From Martinezella calliandrae (GTDB lineage: Bacteria > Pseudomonadota > Alphaproteobacteria > Rhizobiales > Rhizobiaceae), in contig NZ_JARFYN010000004.1 in the NCBI RefSeq assembly GCF_030272695.1, positions 145,470-209,469 of the forward strand: a DNA stretch of 64,000 nucleotides. Reading direction: 5' to 3'. This document shows positions 52,946 to 61,436 of the stretch, in pieces. Numbering within the stretch: position 1 is the stretch's first letter; every line of letters begins with the position of its first letter. A program made the position numbers and the translations under genes. The notes beneath the pieces were generated by a model. That model was not told the origin of the DNA. It ran no database searches and saw only the letters and a list, made by a program, of their open reading frames with translations.

Positions 52946-53803
52946 ATGAGCGCTACCGAACTCGTCACTCTCGAAAAGACCCTCGAGGCCGCCTTCGAAA
53001 ATCGCGATAACGTGAACACATCGACGCGCGGCGAAGTTCGCGACGCCGTTGAGACGGCGCTGGATCTGCTCGATAGTGGCAAGGTCCGTGTCGCCGAACG
53101 CGGCTCCGACGGCAATTGGACGGTCAATCAGTGGCTTAAGAAAGCGGTGCTGCTCTCTTTCCGGCTGAACGACATGCAGGTCGTCGACGGCGGCCCGGGT
53201 GGTTCGACCTGGTGGGACAAGGTGCCGTCGAAATTCGAAGGCTGGGGCGAGAACCGCTTCCGCGAAGCCGGTTTCCGGGCAGTCCCGAATGCCGTCGTCC
53301 GCCGCTCGGCCTACATCGCTCCGAACGCCATCCTGATGCCCTCTTTCGTCAATCTAGGCGCCTATGTCGGTGAGGGCACCATGGTCGACACCTGGGCGAC
53401 CGTCGGCTCCTGCGCGCAGATCGGCAAGCATGTGCATCTCTCGGGCGGCGTCGGCATCGGCGGCGTTCTGGAGCCTATGCAGGCCGGTCCGACCATCATC
53501 GAGGATAACTGCTTCATCGGCGCGCGCTCGGAAGTGGTCGAAGGCTGCATCATTCGCGAAGGCTCCGTGCTCGGCATGGGCGTCTTCATCGGAAAGTCCA
53601 CGAAGATCGTCGATCGCGCCACCGGCGAGATCACCTATGGCGAAGTGCCGCCCTACTCCGTCGTCGTCGCCGGCGCCCTACCGAGCGGCAACACGATGGC
53701 GAACGGGCAACCTGCCCCCAGCCTCTACTGCGCCGTGATCGTCAAGCGCGTCGATGAAAAGACCCGCTCGAAGACCGGCATCAACGAGTTGCTACGCGAC
53801 TGA
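52946..53803 (+). CDS. dapD: 2,3,4,5-tetrahydropyridine-2,6-dicarboxylate N-succinyltransferase
   Basis: A 285-residue hexapeptide-repeat transferase of the lysine/diaminopimelate pathway. Left-handed beta-helix repeats lie at about 120-240 ([15 protein letters not shown] ... [20 protein letters not shown] ... [18 protein letters not shown]). It uses succinyl-CoA. AAGGAATTCTC precedes the start. dapE follows after 156 bases with an intervening hairpin, so the two pathway genes may be co-transcribed. Confidence 0.95.
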   Translation: MSATELVTLEKTLEAAFENRDNVNTSTRGEVRDAVETALDLLDSGKVRVAERGSDGNWTVNQWLKKAVLLSFRLNDMQVVDGGPGGSTWWDKVPSKFEGWGENRFREAGFRAVPNAVVRRSAYIAPNAILMPSFVNLGAYVGEGTMVDTWATVGSCAQIGKHVHLSGGVGIGGVLEPMQAGPTIIEDNCFIGARSEVVEGCIIREGSVLGMGVFIGKSTKIVDRATGEITYGEVPPYSVVVAGALPSGNTMANGQPAPSLYCAVIVKRVDEKTRSKTGINELLRD

Positions 53804-53814
53804 TTGCAATTTTT

Positions 53815-53842
53815 GGAAGCGCGGTCGCCATATCGCGCTTCC
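53815..53842 (+). other. Hairpin between dapD and dapE
   Basis: GGAAGCGCG / CGCGCTTCC with a 10-base loop starts 12 bases after the dapD stop. No U-tract follows, so it may stabilise the dapD mRNA or weaken read-through to dapE. Confidence 0.5.
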
Positions 53843-53959
53843 CTCGTGCTTGCTGGGTGAGCATGCCTGTGCGATTGCTGGAATCGCTGCAAAGATTTTC
53901 GACTCGTGGCCGATCCTTTGCCATCGCTTTGCCATTTCCCGCCGGATAAGTTGCCTCCG

Positions 53960-55153
53960 ATGACCGTCACCAATCCTGTCGCCAATCTGCAAACCCTGAT
54001 CCGCTGTGCGTCCGTAACGCCGGCCGAAGGCGGTGCGCTTGCCGCGCTCACCGATATGCTGCTGCCGCTCGGCTTCAAGGTGGAGCGCATGACAGCCAGC
54101 GAGCCGGGTACACCCGATATCGAGAACCTTTATGCCCGCCTCGGTACCGAGGGTCCGCACCTGATGTTTGCCGGTCACACGGATGTCGTTCCGGTCGGCG
54201 ACGCGGCCGCCTGGAGGCATCCGCCCTTTGCCGCCGAGATTGCTGACGGGGAACTTTTCGGCCGCGGCGCGGTCGACATGAAGGGCGGCATAGCCTGTTT
54301 TGTCGCTGCGGTCGCGAGCCACATCGAGAAGCATGGCGCTCCAACCGGCTCAATCTCCTTCCTGATCACCGGCGACGAGGAAGGCCCGGCCATCAATGGC
54401 ACAGTCAAACTGCTGCAATGGGCGGCCGAGCGCGGCGAGCGATGGGATGCCTCCGTGGTCGGCGAACCGACCAATCCGGACCAACTCGGCGATATGATCA
54501 AGATCGGCCGCCGCGGCTCGATATCCGGTTTCATCACAGTTCATGGCGTGCAGGGCCATGCCGCCTATCCGCATCTCGCCGACAATCCTGTGCGCAGCAT
54601 CGTTAAACTGACCGAAGCTCTGCTCCACCCGCCCTTCGACGCGGGCACCGACAACTTCCAGCCGTCGAACCTCGAGGTGACGACGATCGATGTTGGCAAT
54701 GCCGCGACAAACGTCATTCCGGCGAAGGCGACGGCTGCCTTCAACATTCGCTTCAACGACGCATGGACCGTCGAGACGCTGAAGGCGGAAATTCTCGCCC
54801 GCCTTGATGCCGCTGCTGCCGACCAAACGCTTCGACCAGGTCGTGAGCCGACTAAATATGACGTCGTCTGGTCCGAACGTCCAAGCCAGGTTTTCCTGAC
54901 GCGCAACAATGCGCTGATCGCCTCCCTATCCTCGGCGATCGAAAACGTTACCGGCCGCACGCCGAAACTCTCGACCACCGGCGGCACTTCGGATGCACGA
55001 TACATCAAGGATTATTGCCCGGTCGTGGAATTCGGCCTTGTCGGCCAGACCATGCATATGGTGGACGAGCGGGTGGCGCTATCGGATCTTGGAACCTTGA
55101 CCGAGATCTACGAGACCTTCATCCAGCGCTGGTTTGCGAATGCCGACCTTTAG
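53960..55153 (+). CDS. dapE: Succinyl-diaminopimelate desuccinylase
   Basis: A 397-residue M20 metallohydrolase that makes LL-diaminopimelate. The metal ligands are in [10 protein letters not shown] (His, Asp), [10 protein letters not shown] (bridging Asp), GDEEGPA (catalytic Glu pair), GEPTNPD and the C-terminal MHMVDERV (His). The dimerisation domain is in the middle ([13 protein letters not shown]). The start at 53960 is chosen by fit to family length. The in-frame GTG at 53906 is an alternative, and no clear SD precedes either. It follows dapD and overlaps the next gene by 14 bases. Confidence 0.94.
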   Translation: MTVTNPVANLQTLIRCASVTPAEGGALAALTDMLLPLGFKVERMTASEPGTPDIENLYARLGTEGPHLMFAGHTDVVPVGDAAAWRHPPFAAEIADGELFGRGAVDMKGGIACFVAAVASHIEKHGAPTGSISFLITGDEEGPAINGTVKLLQWAAERGERWDASVVGEPTNPDQLGDMIKIGRRGSISGFITVHGVQGHAAYPHLADNPVRSIVKLTEALLHPPFDAGTDNFQPSNLEVTTIDVGNAATNVIPAKATAAFNIRFNDAWTVETLKAEILARLDAAAADQTLRPGREPTKYDVVWSERPSQVFLTRNNALIASLSSAIENVTGRTPKLSTTGGTSDARYIKDYCPVVEFGLVGQTMHMVDERVALSDLGTLTEIYETFIQRWFANADL

Positions 55154-55739
55154 GGAAGTCCAATATTATCTGGCGGGCTTGTGGCTGCTGATCCGTATGG
55201 ATGCACGCGGTTTTCAATATCTCGACATATCAGATCGCGGCATGCTTCGATCCTTCTGGGCGATTCTCTGGAGTCTGCCGTCGATCGGCATTTCATGGCT
55301 CTGGTGGCAACAGGCCTATCTCACCGCCATGCCGCCGGAAACCTCTACGGGCATGGCCTTTTTCCTTCGCCTGGCATTGGTCGAGGCAGCAAGCTGGCTC
55401 GTGCCGCTGATCCTTGCCGGCGTGTTGCTGATGATCTTCCGCTTCGACGATAAATTCGCGCCCATTGTCGTGGTGGTGAACTGGCTCGGCCTGCCGACCT
55501 CCTACCTCAACTCCTTGCTGATCGCATTGCTCGTCTTCGTTCCCGGCTCCAGCGGGCTCGCGGCCATCTTGTGGCTGGCATTGATGATGGTGATCATCTT
55601 TTCGCTGGCGCGCATCCTCAGGATGATCTGCGGCACGCATCCGCTTTTTGTCGGCGCGCTTACGCTGGTGCTGCTGATCCCGACCATGCTGCTGACGGAT
55701 TTTCTGCAACGCTTCCTCGGCGTCTATCCACCGGGTTGA
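55140..55739 (+). CDS. Multi-pass membrane protein of unknown function
   Basis: A 199-residue inner-membrane protein with about five hydrophobic segments (near 34-52, 65-92, 100-125, 128-150 and 160-185). It starts [19 protein letters not shown]; a [15 protein letters not shown] segment with soluble character comes before the first segment. The start overlaps the end of dapE by 14 bases, so it is translated with it. I do not recognise a named family. Conservation next to dapE would support a role linked to cell-wall precursor synthesis, but this is inference. Confidence 0.7.
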   Translation: MPTFREVQYYLAGLWLLIRMDARGFQYLDISDRGMLRSFWAILWSLPSIGISWLWWQQAYLTAMPPETSTGMAFFLRLALVEAASWLVPLILAGVLLMIFRFDDKFAPIVVVVNWLGLPTSYLNSLLIALLVFVPGSSGLAAILWLALMMVIIFSLARILRMICGTHPLFVGALTLVLLIPTMLLTDFLQRFLGVYPPG

Positions 55740-55740
55740 G

Positions 55741-56140
55741 CTAAAGGCGGATGATTTCGCCATCTTCCTTGGAAAAGGACCGATATTCGGGTTTGGCAGA
55801 ATGTCGAGCACGAGTTCGGACGGACGACAGAGGCGCACCCCTTCTCGGAAATCACGATCGGGCGGTTGATCAGGATCGGGTGCTCGATCATCCGATTAAG
55901 TGGGTGATCGTCGGGAGATTGAGATCACCAAGACCGAGCTCGCCATACGGCGTTCCCTTTTGCCGAAGAAGGTCGCGGACTGCCAATCCCATGGTAGTGA
56001 TGAGCTCCACCAACTGTTGACGATTAGGTGGCGTCTCCAGATATATGCGATGACGACAAGCTTTTCCCCCGACTGCGGATCATCGCCAGCGCGTTGCGCG
56101 ACGTGTCGCAAGAAGGATTATGATAAATCGTCACCGTCAT
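55741..56140 (-). pseudogene. Arsenate-reductase-like (ArsC) gene, frameshifted
   Basis: The minus strand begins [20 protein letters not shown], the ArsC thioredoxin-fold start with the Cys of CxTSR. It then continues in shifted frames: ETPPNRQQLVELITTMGLAV, then RDLLRQKGTPYGELGLGD and IEHPILINRPIVISEKG. The last part is SELVLDILPNPNIGPF, and the end is KEDGEIIRL at 55741. At least three frameshifts show that it is dead. The first 23 bases overlap the end of truA. Confidence 0.8.
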
Positions 56141-56924
56141 CGGTATTCTCCTCCTGGCCGCCCGGCAAACCGCCGCCGCCGCGATAATCCACCTGCATGA
56201 AATAGAGCCCATCCGGTGGCGCGACTGGACCGCACGCCTTGCGGTCTCGTGCTTCCAATGCGGCACGCACGTCGTCCACCGTCCACTTGCCCTCGCCCGC
56301 AAGCTTCAGCGTGCCGGCGAAGGAGCGGATCTGATTGTGCAGGAAGCTTTGCGCCGTGGCGCGGATTTCAATCAGCTCGCCATTGCGGGAAACATCCAGC
56401 CGATCGAGCGTGCGGACCGGGCTGTTTGCCTGGCAATGCGCCGAGCGGAAAGTGGTGAAATCATACCGACCGACCAGCGTCTGTGCTGCCGCATGCATAA
56501 CCTCGTGGTCCATATCTTTCGGCACCCACCAGGCACGCCCAGCCTCCAGCGCTAGCGGCGCTCGGCGCGCAATGATCCGGTATAGATAGTGTCGCCGGAT
56601 CGCCGAGAAACGAGCGTCGAAGCTCGCATCGACCTGTTCGACATCGAGAATGGCGACACGCTCGCCAGCCATCCTCAGATGAGCATTCAGTGCATTGCGC
56701 AGCGTATGCAGCTTCCATTCCCTCGAAAGATCAGCATGCGCAACTTGGCCCAGGGCATGCACGCCGGAATCCGTGCGTCCCGCGCCACGAATGGAGACCT
56801 TCTCGCCAGTCAGAGACAAGATGGCGCCTTCGATCGCGCCCTGTACCGAAGGACCGTTATCCTGACGCTGCCAGCCGACATAGGGGATCCCGTCATATTC
56901 GACGGTCATGCGGTAACGCGGCAT
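56118..56924 (-). CDS. truA: tRNA pseudouridine synthase A
   Basis: A 268-residue enzyme that makes pseudouridine at positions 38-40 of the tRNA anticodon arm. The catalytic Asp52 is in [22 protein letters not shown] and [19 protein letters not shown] follow the family pattern. The C-terminal [18 protein letters not shown] is an unusual Gly/Asp tail. It overlaps fmt by one base and lies over the first bases of an arsC relic at its 3' end. Confidence 0.94.
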   Translation of the reverse strand: MPRYRMTVEYDGIPYVGWQRQDNGPSVQGAIEGAILSLTGEKVSIRGAGRTDSGVHALGQVAHADLSREWKLHTLRNALNAHLRMAGERVAILDVEQVDASFDARFSAIRRHYLYRIIARRAPLALEAGRAWWVPKDMDHEVMHAAAQTLVGRYDFTTFRSAHCQANSPVRTLDRLDVSRNGELIEIRATAQSFLHNQIRSFAGTLKLAGEGKWTVDDVRAALEARDRKACGPVAPPDGLYFMQVDYRGGGGLPGGQEENTDDGDDLS

Positions 56925-57871
56925 CAGGTTGGACCCGCCGCCAATGTGGTGCCCTGGGCTATCGCCGTGCCGCGCAGGAAATCGGCCGCAGCCAACGGTT
57001 TGCCGCCTGACTTCTGAAGCTTTGTCAGTCGCACGGCGCCGAATCCGCAGGCAATAACCAGATCGTCAGTCAGCACACGGCCGGGCGTTCCGCCTCCTTC
57101 GGCCAATTCGGAGCCCAGCACCTTGATACGTTCAGGCCTGCCGGCGATCTCGGCCTCGAACCAGGCGCCCGGGAACGGCGACAGGCCGCGAATATGATTG
57201 TGAACATTTGCGGCCGGCTTGCTGAAATCGATGCGCGTCTCGCCCTTATCGATCTTGGCGGCGTAGACGACGCCGTCAGCAGGCTGCTCGGTCAGCGGCA
57301 GTTCGTCATGCTCCAGCTTGTTCATGGCCTCGACCATGGCCTTGGCGCCAACCAGCATCAGCTTGTCGTGAAGTTCGCCGGCGGTCATCGTATCGCCGAT
57401 TTCGACTTCCCGCGTCAGAGCAACCGGGCCGGTATCGAGACCCTTGTTCATCTTCATTACCATCATGCCGGTCTTCTTGTCGCCAGCCATGATCGCGCGC
57501 TGGATGGGCGCGGCACCCCGCCAGCGCGGCAGCAGCGAGGCATGGCCGTTATAGCAGCCGAACCGCGTGCCCGTGAGGATCGCCTCGGGCAGCAGCAGGC
57601 CATAGGCGACAACCACGGCGACATGGGCATCAAGATCGCGAAAACGCTGGCGCTCTTCCAGGTCCTTGAAATTGACAGGCGTAGCCACCGGCAGGCCAAG
57701 CAACTCCGCCGCCTGATGCACCGGCGATTTCTGCAGGTCAAGCCCACGCCGACCGCCCGGCCGAGGCGGCTGCGTATAAACGGCGCGAATCCGATGCCCG
57801 GCATCGACCAGCGACCGCAAAGTCGGCACTGAAAACTCGGGCGTTCCCATGAAAATGATGCTTAGCGACAT
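56924..57871 (-). CDS. fmt: Methionyl-tRNA formyltransferase
   Basis: A 315-residue enzyme that formylates initiator Met-tRNA using 10-formyl-THF. The catalytic core is [20 protein letters not shown], with the His and Asn, and [11 protein letters not shown] starts the fold. The C-terminal oligonucleotide-binding domain follows residue ~205. It forms a block with truA, and with def after an interrupted gap that holds a toxin-antitoxin relic. Confidence 0.95.
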   Translation of the reverse strand: MSLSIIFMGTPEFSVPTLRSLVDAGHRIRAVYTQPPRPGGRRGLDLQKSPVHQAAELLGLPVATPVNFKDLEERQRFRDLDAHVAVVVAYGLLLPEAILTGTRFGCYNGHASLLPRWRGAAPIQRAIMAGDKKTGMMVMKMNKGLDTGPVALTREVEIGDTMTAGELHDKLMLVGAKAMVEAMNKLEHDELPLTEQPADGVVYAAKIDKGETRIDFSKPAANVHNHIRGLSPFPGAWFEAEIAGRPERIKVLGSELAEGGGTPGRVLTDDLVIACGFGAVRLTKLQKSGGKPLAAADFLRGTAIAQGTTLAAGPT

Positions 57872-57900
57872 GCGATCCGTCCGGCCAAGAGATATCTAGT

Positions 57901-57952
57901 TTGGCATGATCTTGTCCAAGAAACGCACCGCATTTTTGGGGTCATGCATTAG
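57901..57952. repeat. Rhizobial palindromic repeat copy
   Basis: GCATGATCTTGTCCAAGAAA ... CATTTTTGGGGTCATGC (57904-57947) has GCATGA / TCATGC ends and T/A-rich inner arms. It is of the same family as the stretch at 1468-1512. It lies between fmt and the toxin relic. Confidence 0.6.
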
Positions 57953-58287
57953 CCGCCTTCAAACGGGTTTACGAGCCTAAGATCAAGCCCCTCGAAATCT
58001 TTTATGCTCCGCGTCGCCAGCGTCGCGCCGTGTACGAGACAGATAGCGGCGATCAGGCATCCTGGAGCGAAATCTGATGACCGGTCTCTCGCGTCGCGCC
58101 CGGATGCGGCCGGTTTCGATGGCCGATTGGTGATCGAAACGTAGTATCCTGCCGCCGCAAGAAACGAGTCGCTCGTTGAACATTTGAATGTAGCGGTAGG
58201 ATCTGGTCCCAAGCGAGAAACGCTCCGCCCCGTAAGATTGCTCCGTCACCACGCATCTGGAATATCACGAATCAAAAGATCGCTCAT
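57949..58287 (-). pseudogene. Toxin-antitoxin relic (FitAB/VapBC-like): antitoxin start fused to PIN toxin
   Basis: The antitoxin-like start MSDLLIRDIPDAW follows an SD (GGAGGTG) and stops after 13 codons. A PIN-domain remnant follows in two frames: RFSLGTRSYRYIQMFNERLV ... RILRFDHQSAIETGRI, then ACLIAAICLVHGATLATRSI and KDFEGLDLRLVNPFE. The last part has the conserved ATRxxKDFEG...NPF end of FitB/VapC toxins. The first Asp and the middle of the antitoxin are missing, so a deletion joined the two. Confidence 0.75.
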
Positions 58288-58350
58288 CCAGCACCTCCAT
58301 CTGATATCACTGATATCATGGGCTTGCCGGGATGGTTTTTCAACCTTCCC

Positions 58351-58866
58351 TCAGAGCGCCTTTGCCCTCGCCGCCTTGGTGAACTTCTTGATCACCATGT
58401 CGCGTTTGAGGCGCGAGATATAGTCGATGAACAGCACGCCGTTCAGGTGGTCGATCTCGTGCTGAAGGCAGGTGGCGAGCAGACCGTCGGCTTCGACGAT
58501 CTGTTCCTTGCCGTCGCGATCGAGATGCTTGACGGTGACACGGGCCGGACGCTCGACTTCGGCATAGTAATCCGGAATGGAGAGGCAGCCTTCTTCATAA
58601 ACCGAACGATCGTCCGACGAGGCGACGATTTCGGGATTGATGAAGACGAGCGGCTGCTTGTCCTCGCCTTCGCGCGACACATCGATAACCAGCATACGGC
58701 GGGGAACGCCGACCTGGATAGCGGCGAGGCCGATACCCGGTGCGTCATACATGGTTGCCAGCATATCGTCGGCAAGGCGCTGAACTTCGGTATCGACGCG
58801 CTCGATCGGCGCGGAGGCCTGGCGGAGCAGCGGATCGGGCAAAATGATGAGTGGCTTGATCGTCAT
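58351..58866 (-). CDS. def: Peptide deformylase
   Basis: A 171-residue metalloprotease that removes formyl from nascent Met. The three motifs are [10 protein letters not shown] (44-53), EGCLSIP (92-98, metal Cys94) and QHEIDHLNG (135-143, metal His136 and His140, catalytic Glu137). The start at 58866 is supported by GGGAAAC and by family length; ATG 58878 gives four extra residues. Its formyl substrate is made with Fmt, encoded next door. Confidence 0.95.
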   Translation of the reverse strand: MTIKPLIILPDPLLRQASAPIERVDTEVQRLADDMLATMYDAPGIGLAAIQVGVPRRMLVIDVSREGEDKQPLVFINPEIVASSDDRSVYEEGCLSIPDYYAEVERPARVTVKHLDRDGKEQIVEADGLLATCLQHEIDHLNGVLFIDYISRLKRDMVIKKFTKAARAKAL

Positions 58867-59050
58867 GAAGTTTCCCATAACGCATCTTGTTGTGCGATGG
58901 AATTATTTAGATGGCGGTTGAAGCGTGTTTTTTCAACGCTTGAGACTTCAGGTCGACGATGGCCCCGTGAAAATATGTTCACGTTTTGATCTGGATATTC
59001 ATGGCATTTTTGTTATGGTGCCGACTCGAGTTCTACGAGTACCCGATATC

Positions 59051-60247
59051 ATGTCCTTTACACTCTTCGGCCAAGTGATTCCCGAAGTCCCGGTTCTGAC
59101 CGGTCTCGTCATCCTGCTTCTGCTCGCCGTCATCGTCCTTGTCATCAACAACAGGGGGCGGCGGTCGGAGGAGGACATGCTGCGGGCCGAGGATGCCGAG
59201 CAAAGCATGGCGGCGCTCCTCAGAGCGCAAGCGGAGATGCAGGGCAGGCTCGCGACCATGGCAGAGGTGTTCGGCTCACGGCAGGCGGAGTTCAACCACT
59301 CCATCAACCAGCGGCTCGACGGCATGTCGCAGCGGGTGACGGCGACGATCGGCGAGCAGACGCGCTCAACGCATGAGAACCTGCGCCGCCTGCAGGAGCG
59401 GCTTGCCGTCATAGACGCCGCGCAAACCAACATCCAGTCGCTGGCAAAGGACGTCGTCGGCCTACAGGCGATCCTCTCCAACAAGCAGACCCGCGGCGCC
59501 TTCGGCCAGGCACGCATGGAGACAATCATCGCTGACGGGTTGCCGATGGGCGCCTACGCCTTCCAGCCGACTCTATCCAATGGTTCGCGGCCGGACTGCA
59601 CCGTGCGTATGCCGAACGGCACGCCGCCGCTGGTTATCGACGCCAAATTTCCGCTGGAAGCCTGGAACGCCATCCGCAAGGCCGCAGCAGCGAGCCCGGA
59701 GCAGGGCAAGCTCGCCGCGCAGCAATTCCGCCGGGACCTCGAGGTGCATATCCGTGATGTCGCCGAGAAATATCTGCTCCAGGGAGAGACGCAGGACACG
59801 GCCTTCCTCTTCGTTCCCTCCGAATCGATCTTTGCGGAAATCCACGAGAATTTCGAAGCGATCGTACAGAAAGCGCAGCGTTCGCGCATCGTCATTGTCT
59901 CGCCATCGCTGCTGATGCTGTCGATTCAGGTTATCCAGGCGGTGTTGAAGGACCAGCGCATGCGCGAACAGGCGCATGTGATCCAGGGGGAAGTGGCGCA
60001 TCTGATGGATGACCTTTCCCGTCTCGATGAGCGGGTGCGCAAGCTGCAGGGGCATTTCGCCCTTGCGCAGAAGGATATCGACATGATCGTCACCTCCGCC
60101 GACAAGCTGGCACGCCGCGGCGAGAGGATAGAGGCGCTGGAATTCGAGGCCGGCAGCGAACCGGCCAGGGCGATCGCCGAGGACCGGCCGAAACCGATCG
60201 ACAACCGCACCGGCCAGCTCAAGCTTAGGGTGGTTGACGAGGACTGA
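59051..60247 (+). CDS. rmuC: DNA recombination protein RmuC
   Basis: A 398-residue protein with one N-terminal TM (VLTGLVILLLLAVIVLVINN). A long coiled coil (about residues 40-140) follows. The RmuC nuclease-like domain includes VIDAKFPLEAWNAIRKAA and the conserved FLFVPSESIFAEIHENFEAI. RmuC limits DNA inversions at short repeats. ATG 59051 is chosen for the short hydrophobic start. It diverges from def. Confidence 0.88.
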   Translation: MSFTLFGQVIPEVPVLTGLVILLLLAVIVLVINNRGRRSEEDMLRAEDAEQSMAALLRAQAEMQGRLATMAEVFGSRQAEFNHSINQRLDGMSQRVTATIGEQTRSTHENLRRLQERLAVIDAAQTNIQSLAKDVVGLQAILSNKQTRGAFGQARMETIIADGLPMGAYAFQPTLSNGSRPDCTVRMPNGTPPLVIDAKFPLEAWNAIRKAAAASPEQGKLAAQQFRRDLEVHIRDVAEKYLLQGETQDTAFLFVPSESIFAEIHENFEAIVQKAQRSRIVIVSPSLLMLSIQVIQAVLKDQRMREQAHVIQGEVAHLMDDLSRLDERVRKLQGHFALAQKDIDMIVTSADKLARRGERIEALEFEAGSEPARAIAEDRPKPIDNRTGQLKLRVVDED

Positions 60248-60348
60248 TCGCTTCGGGCAGTGTCGCGCCAAATCAATGCATGATCTCCAAGCCCGCGAAG
60301 TATTTATTGGCAGGGTCACGCGAGATCACAAGCAAGGCGGGACATCTC

Positions 60349-61248
60349 ATGATTACCATTTTCGGCTCCATCAATATGGACCTCATCGCCACCACCGACC
60401 GTCTGCCGAAGCCAGGCGAGACGGTAGCCGGCAAGGGTTTTTCCACCGCTGCGGGCGGCAAGGGCGCCAATCAGGCATTGGCAGCGCGGCGTGCCGGCTC
60501 GGCGGTGCGTTTGACCGGCGCTGTCGGCAATGATGGTTTCGCAGAACCTGCACTTGCCCTGCTCGACGCCGCCGGCACCGATCTCTCCACCGTCAAACAT
60601 GTTTCCGAACCGACCGGTACGGCACTGATTCTGGTCGGCGGTGATGGCGAGAACATGATTGCCGTCGTGCCCGGCGCCAACGGCACGATGACAGCCAAGG
60701 ACGCGACAGCCGTCGTCGACGCGCTCAGCCCTAGCGATACGCTCATGCTGCAGTTCGAAATTCCTGTTGCGGCTGTCGAAACAGCGCTTGCGGCGGCGAA
60801 GGCCAAGGGCGTTCGCACAATCCTCAATCTCGCGCCACTCATTCCCGATGCCCCGCGGCTCGGCCGCCTTGCAGACATCGTCATCGCCAACGAGACGGAA
60901 TTCGAGAGGCTGGCGGGCCAGGACAACATGTCGGCCAGTGATCGCGAGGCGGCACTCGTCCGCCTGCATGCCGAAACGGGACAGACGCTGATCGTCACGC
61001 TTGGCGACGACGGTGTCGTCGCTATCCGCTATGGTGAATTGTCGCGCGCCAAGGGTCTCGTCATCGAACCGGTCGATACAGTCGGCGCCGGCGACACCTT
61101 CTGCGGCTATCTGGCTGCCAGCCTCGACCAAGGTCTTGATTTTCACGCAGCCCTGCGCCGGGCCGCTGTCGCTGGTTCGCTGGCTTGCCTGAAGCCGGGC
61201 GCACAGCCGTCGATCCCAGTTGCAAGCGATGTCTCCGCGTATCTTTGA
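60349..61248 (+). CDS. rbsK: Ribokinase (PfkB family)
   Basis: A 299-residue sugar kinase. The N-terminal GGKGANQALAARRAG (about 40-54) is the ribose-binding glycine motif. The C-terminal DTVGAGDTFCGYLAASL has the catalytic Asp. This GGKGANQ form is typical of ribokinase (ribose to ribose-5-phosphate), rather than fructokinase. The SD AAGGCGGG fixes ATG 60349. It stands alone; no ribose transporter gene is adjacent. Confidence 0.9.
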   Translation: MITIFGSINMDLIATTDRLPKPGETVAGKGFSTAAGGKGANQALAARRAGSAVRLTGAVGNDGFAEPALALLDAAGTDLSTVKHVSEPTGTALILVGGDGENMIAVVPGANGTMTAKDATAVVDALSPSDTLMLQFEIPVAAVETALAAAKAKGVRTILNLAPLIPDAPRLGRLADIVIANETEFERLAGQDNMSASDREAALVRLHAETGQTLIVTLGDDGVVAIRYGELSRAKGLVIEPVDTVGAGDTFCGYLAASLDQGLDFHAALRRAAVAGSLACLKPGAQPSIPVASDVSAYL

Positions 61249-61270
61249 GACCCGCCATTCCTAGCCGTGG

Positions 61271-61286
61271 AAATTTAATTAAATTT
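61271..61286. promoter_or_regulatory. 16-bp AT palindrome between rbsK and the MCP gene
   Basis: AAATTTAATTAAATTT is perfectly symmetrical inside GG...CC, and a second hairpin GCCTGCCG / CGGCAGGC (61313-61346) follows. This could terminate rbsK or be a regulatory site for the MCP gene. Confidence 0.4.
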
Positions 61287-61436
61287 TTCCGCTTCACGAT
61301 CATTCTCCTCAAGCCTGCCGTACCTCGCTGTCTCGCGGCGGCAGGCGCGTTCGCGGCGGCCCCATGACGGTGCCATCCTGTGCCGACCTTGCATCCGGAT
61401 AATGTGCATCCGACGCATCGTTCTCTCGAGGAAATG

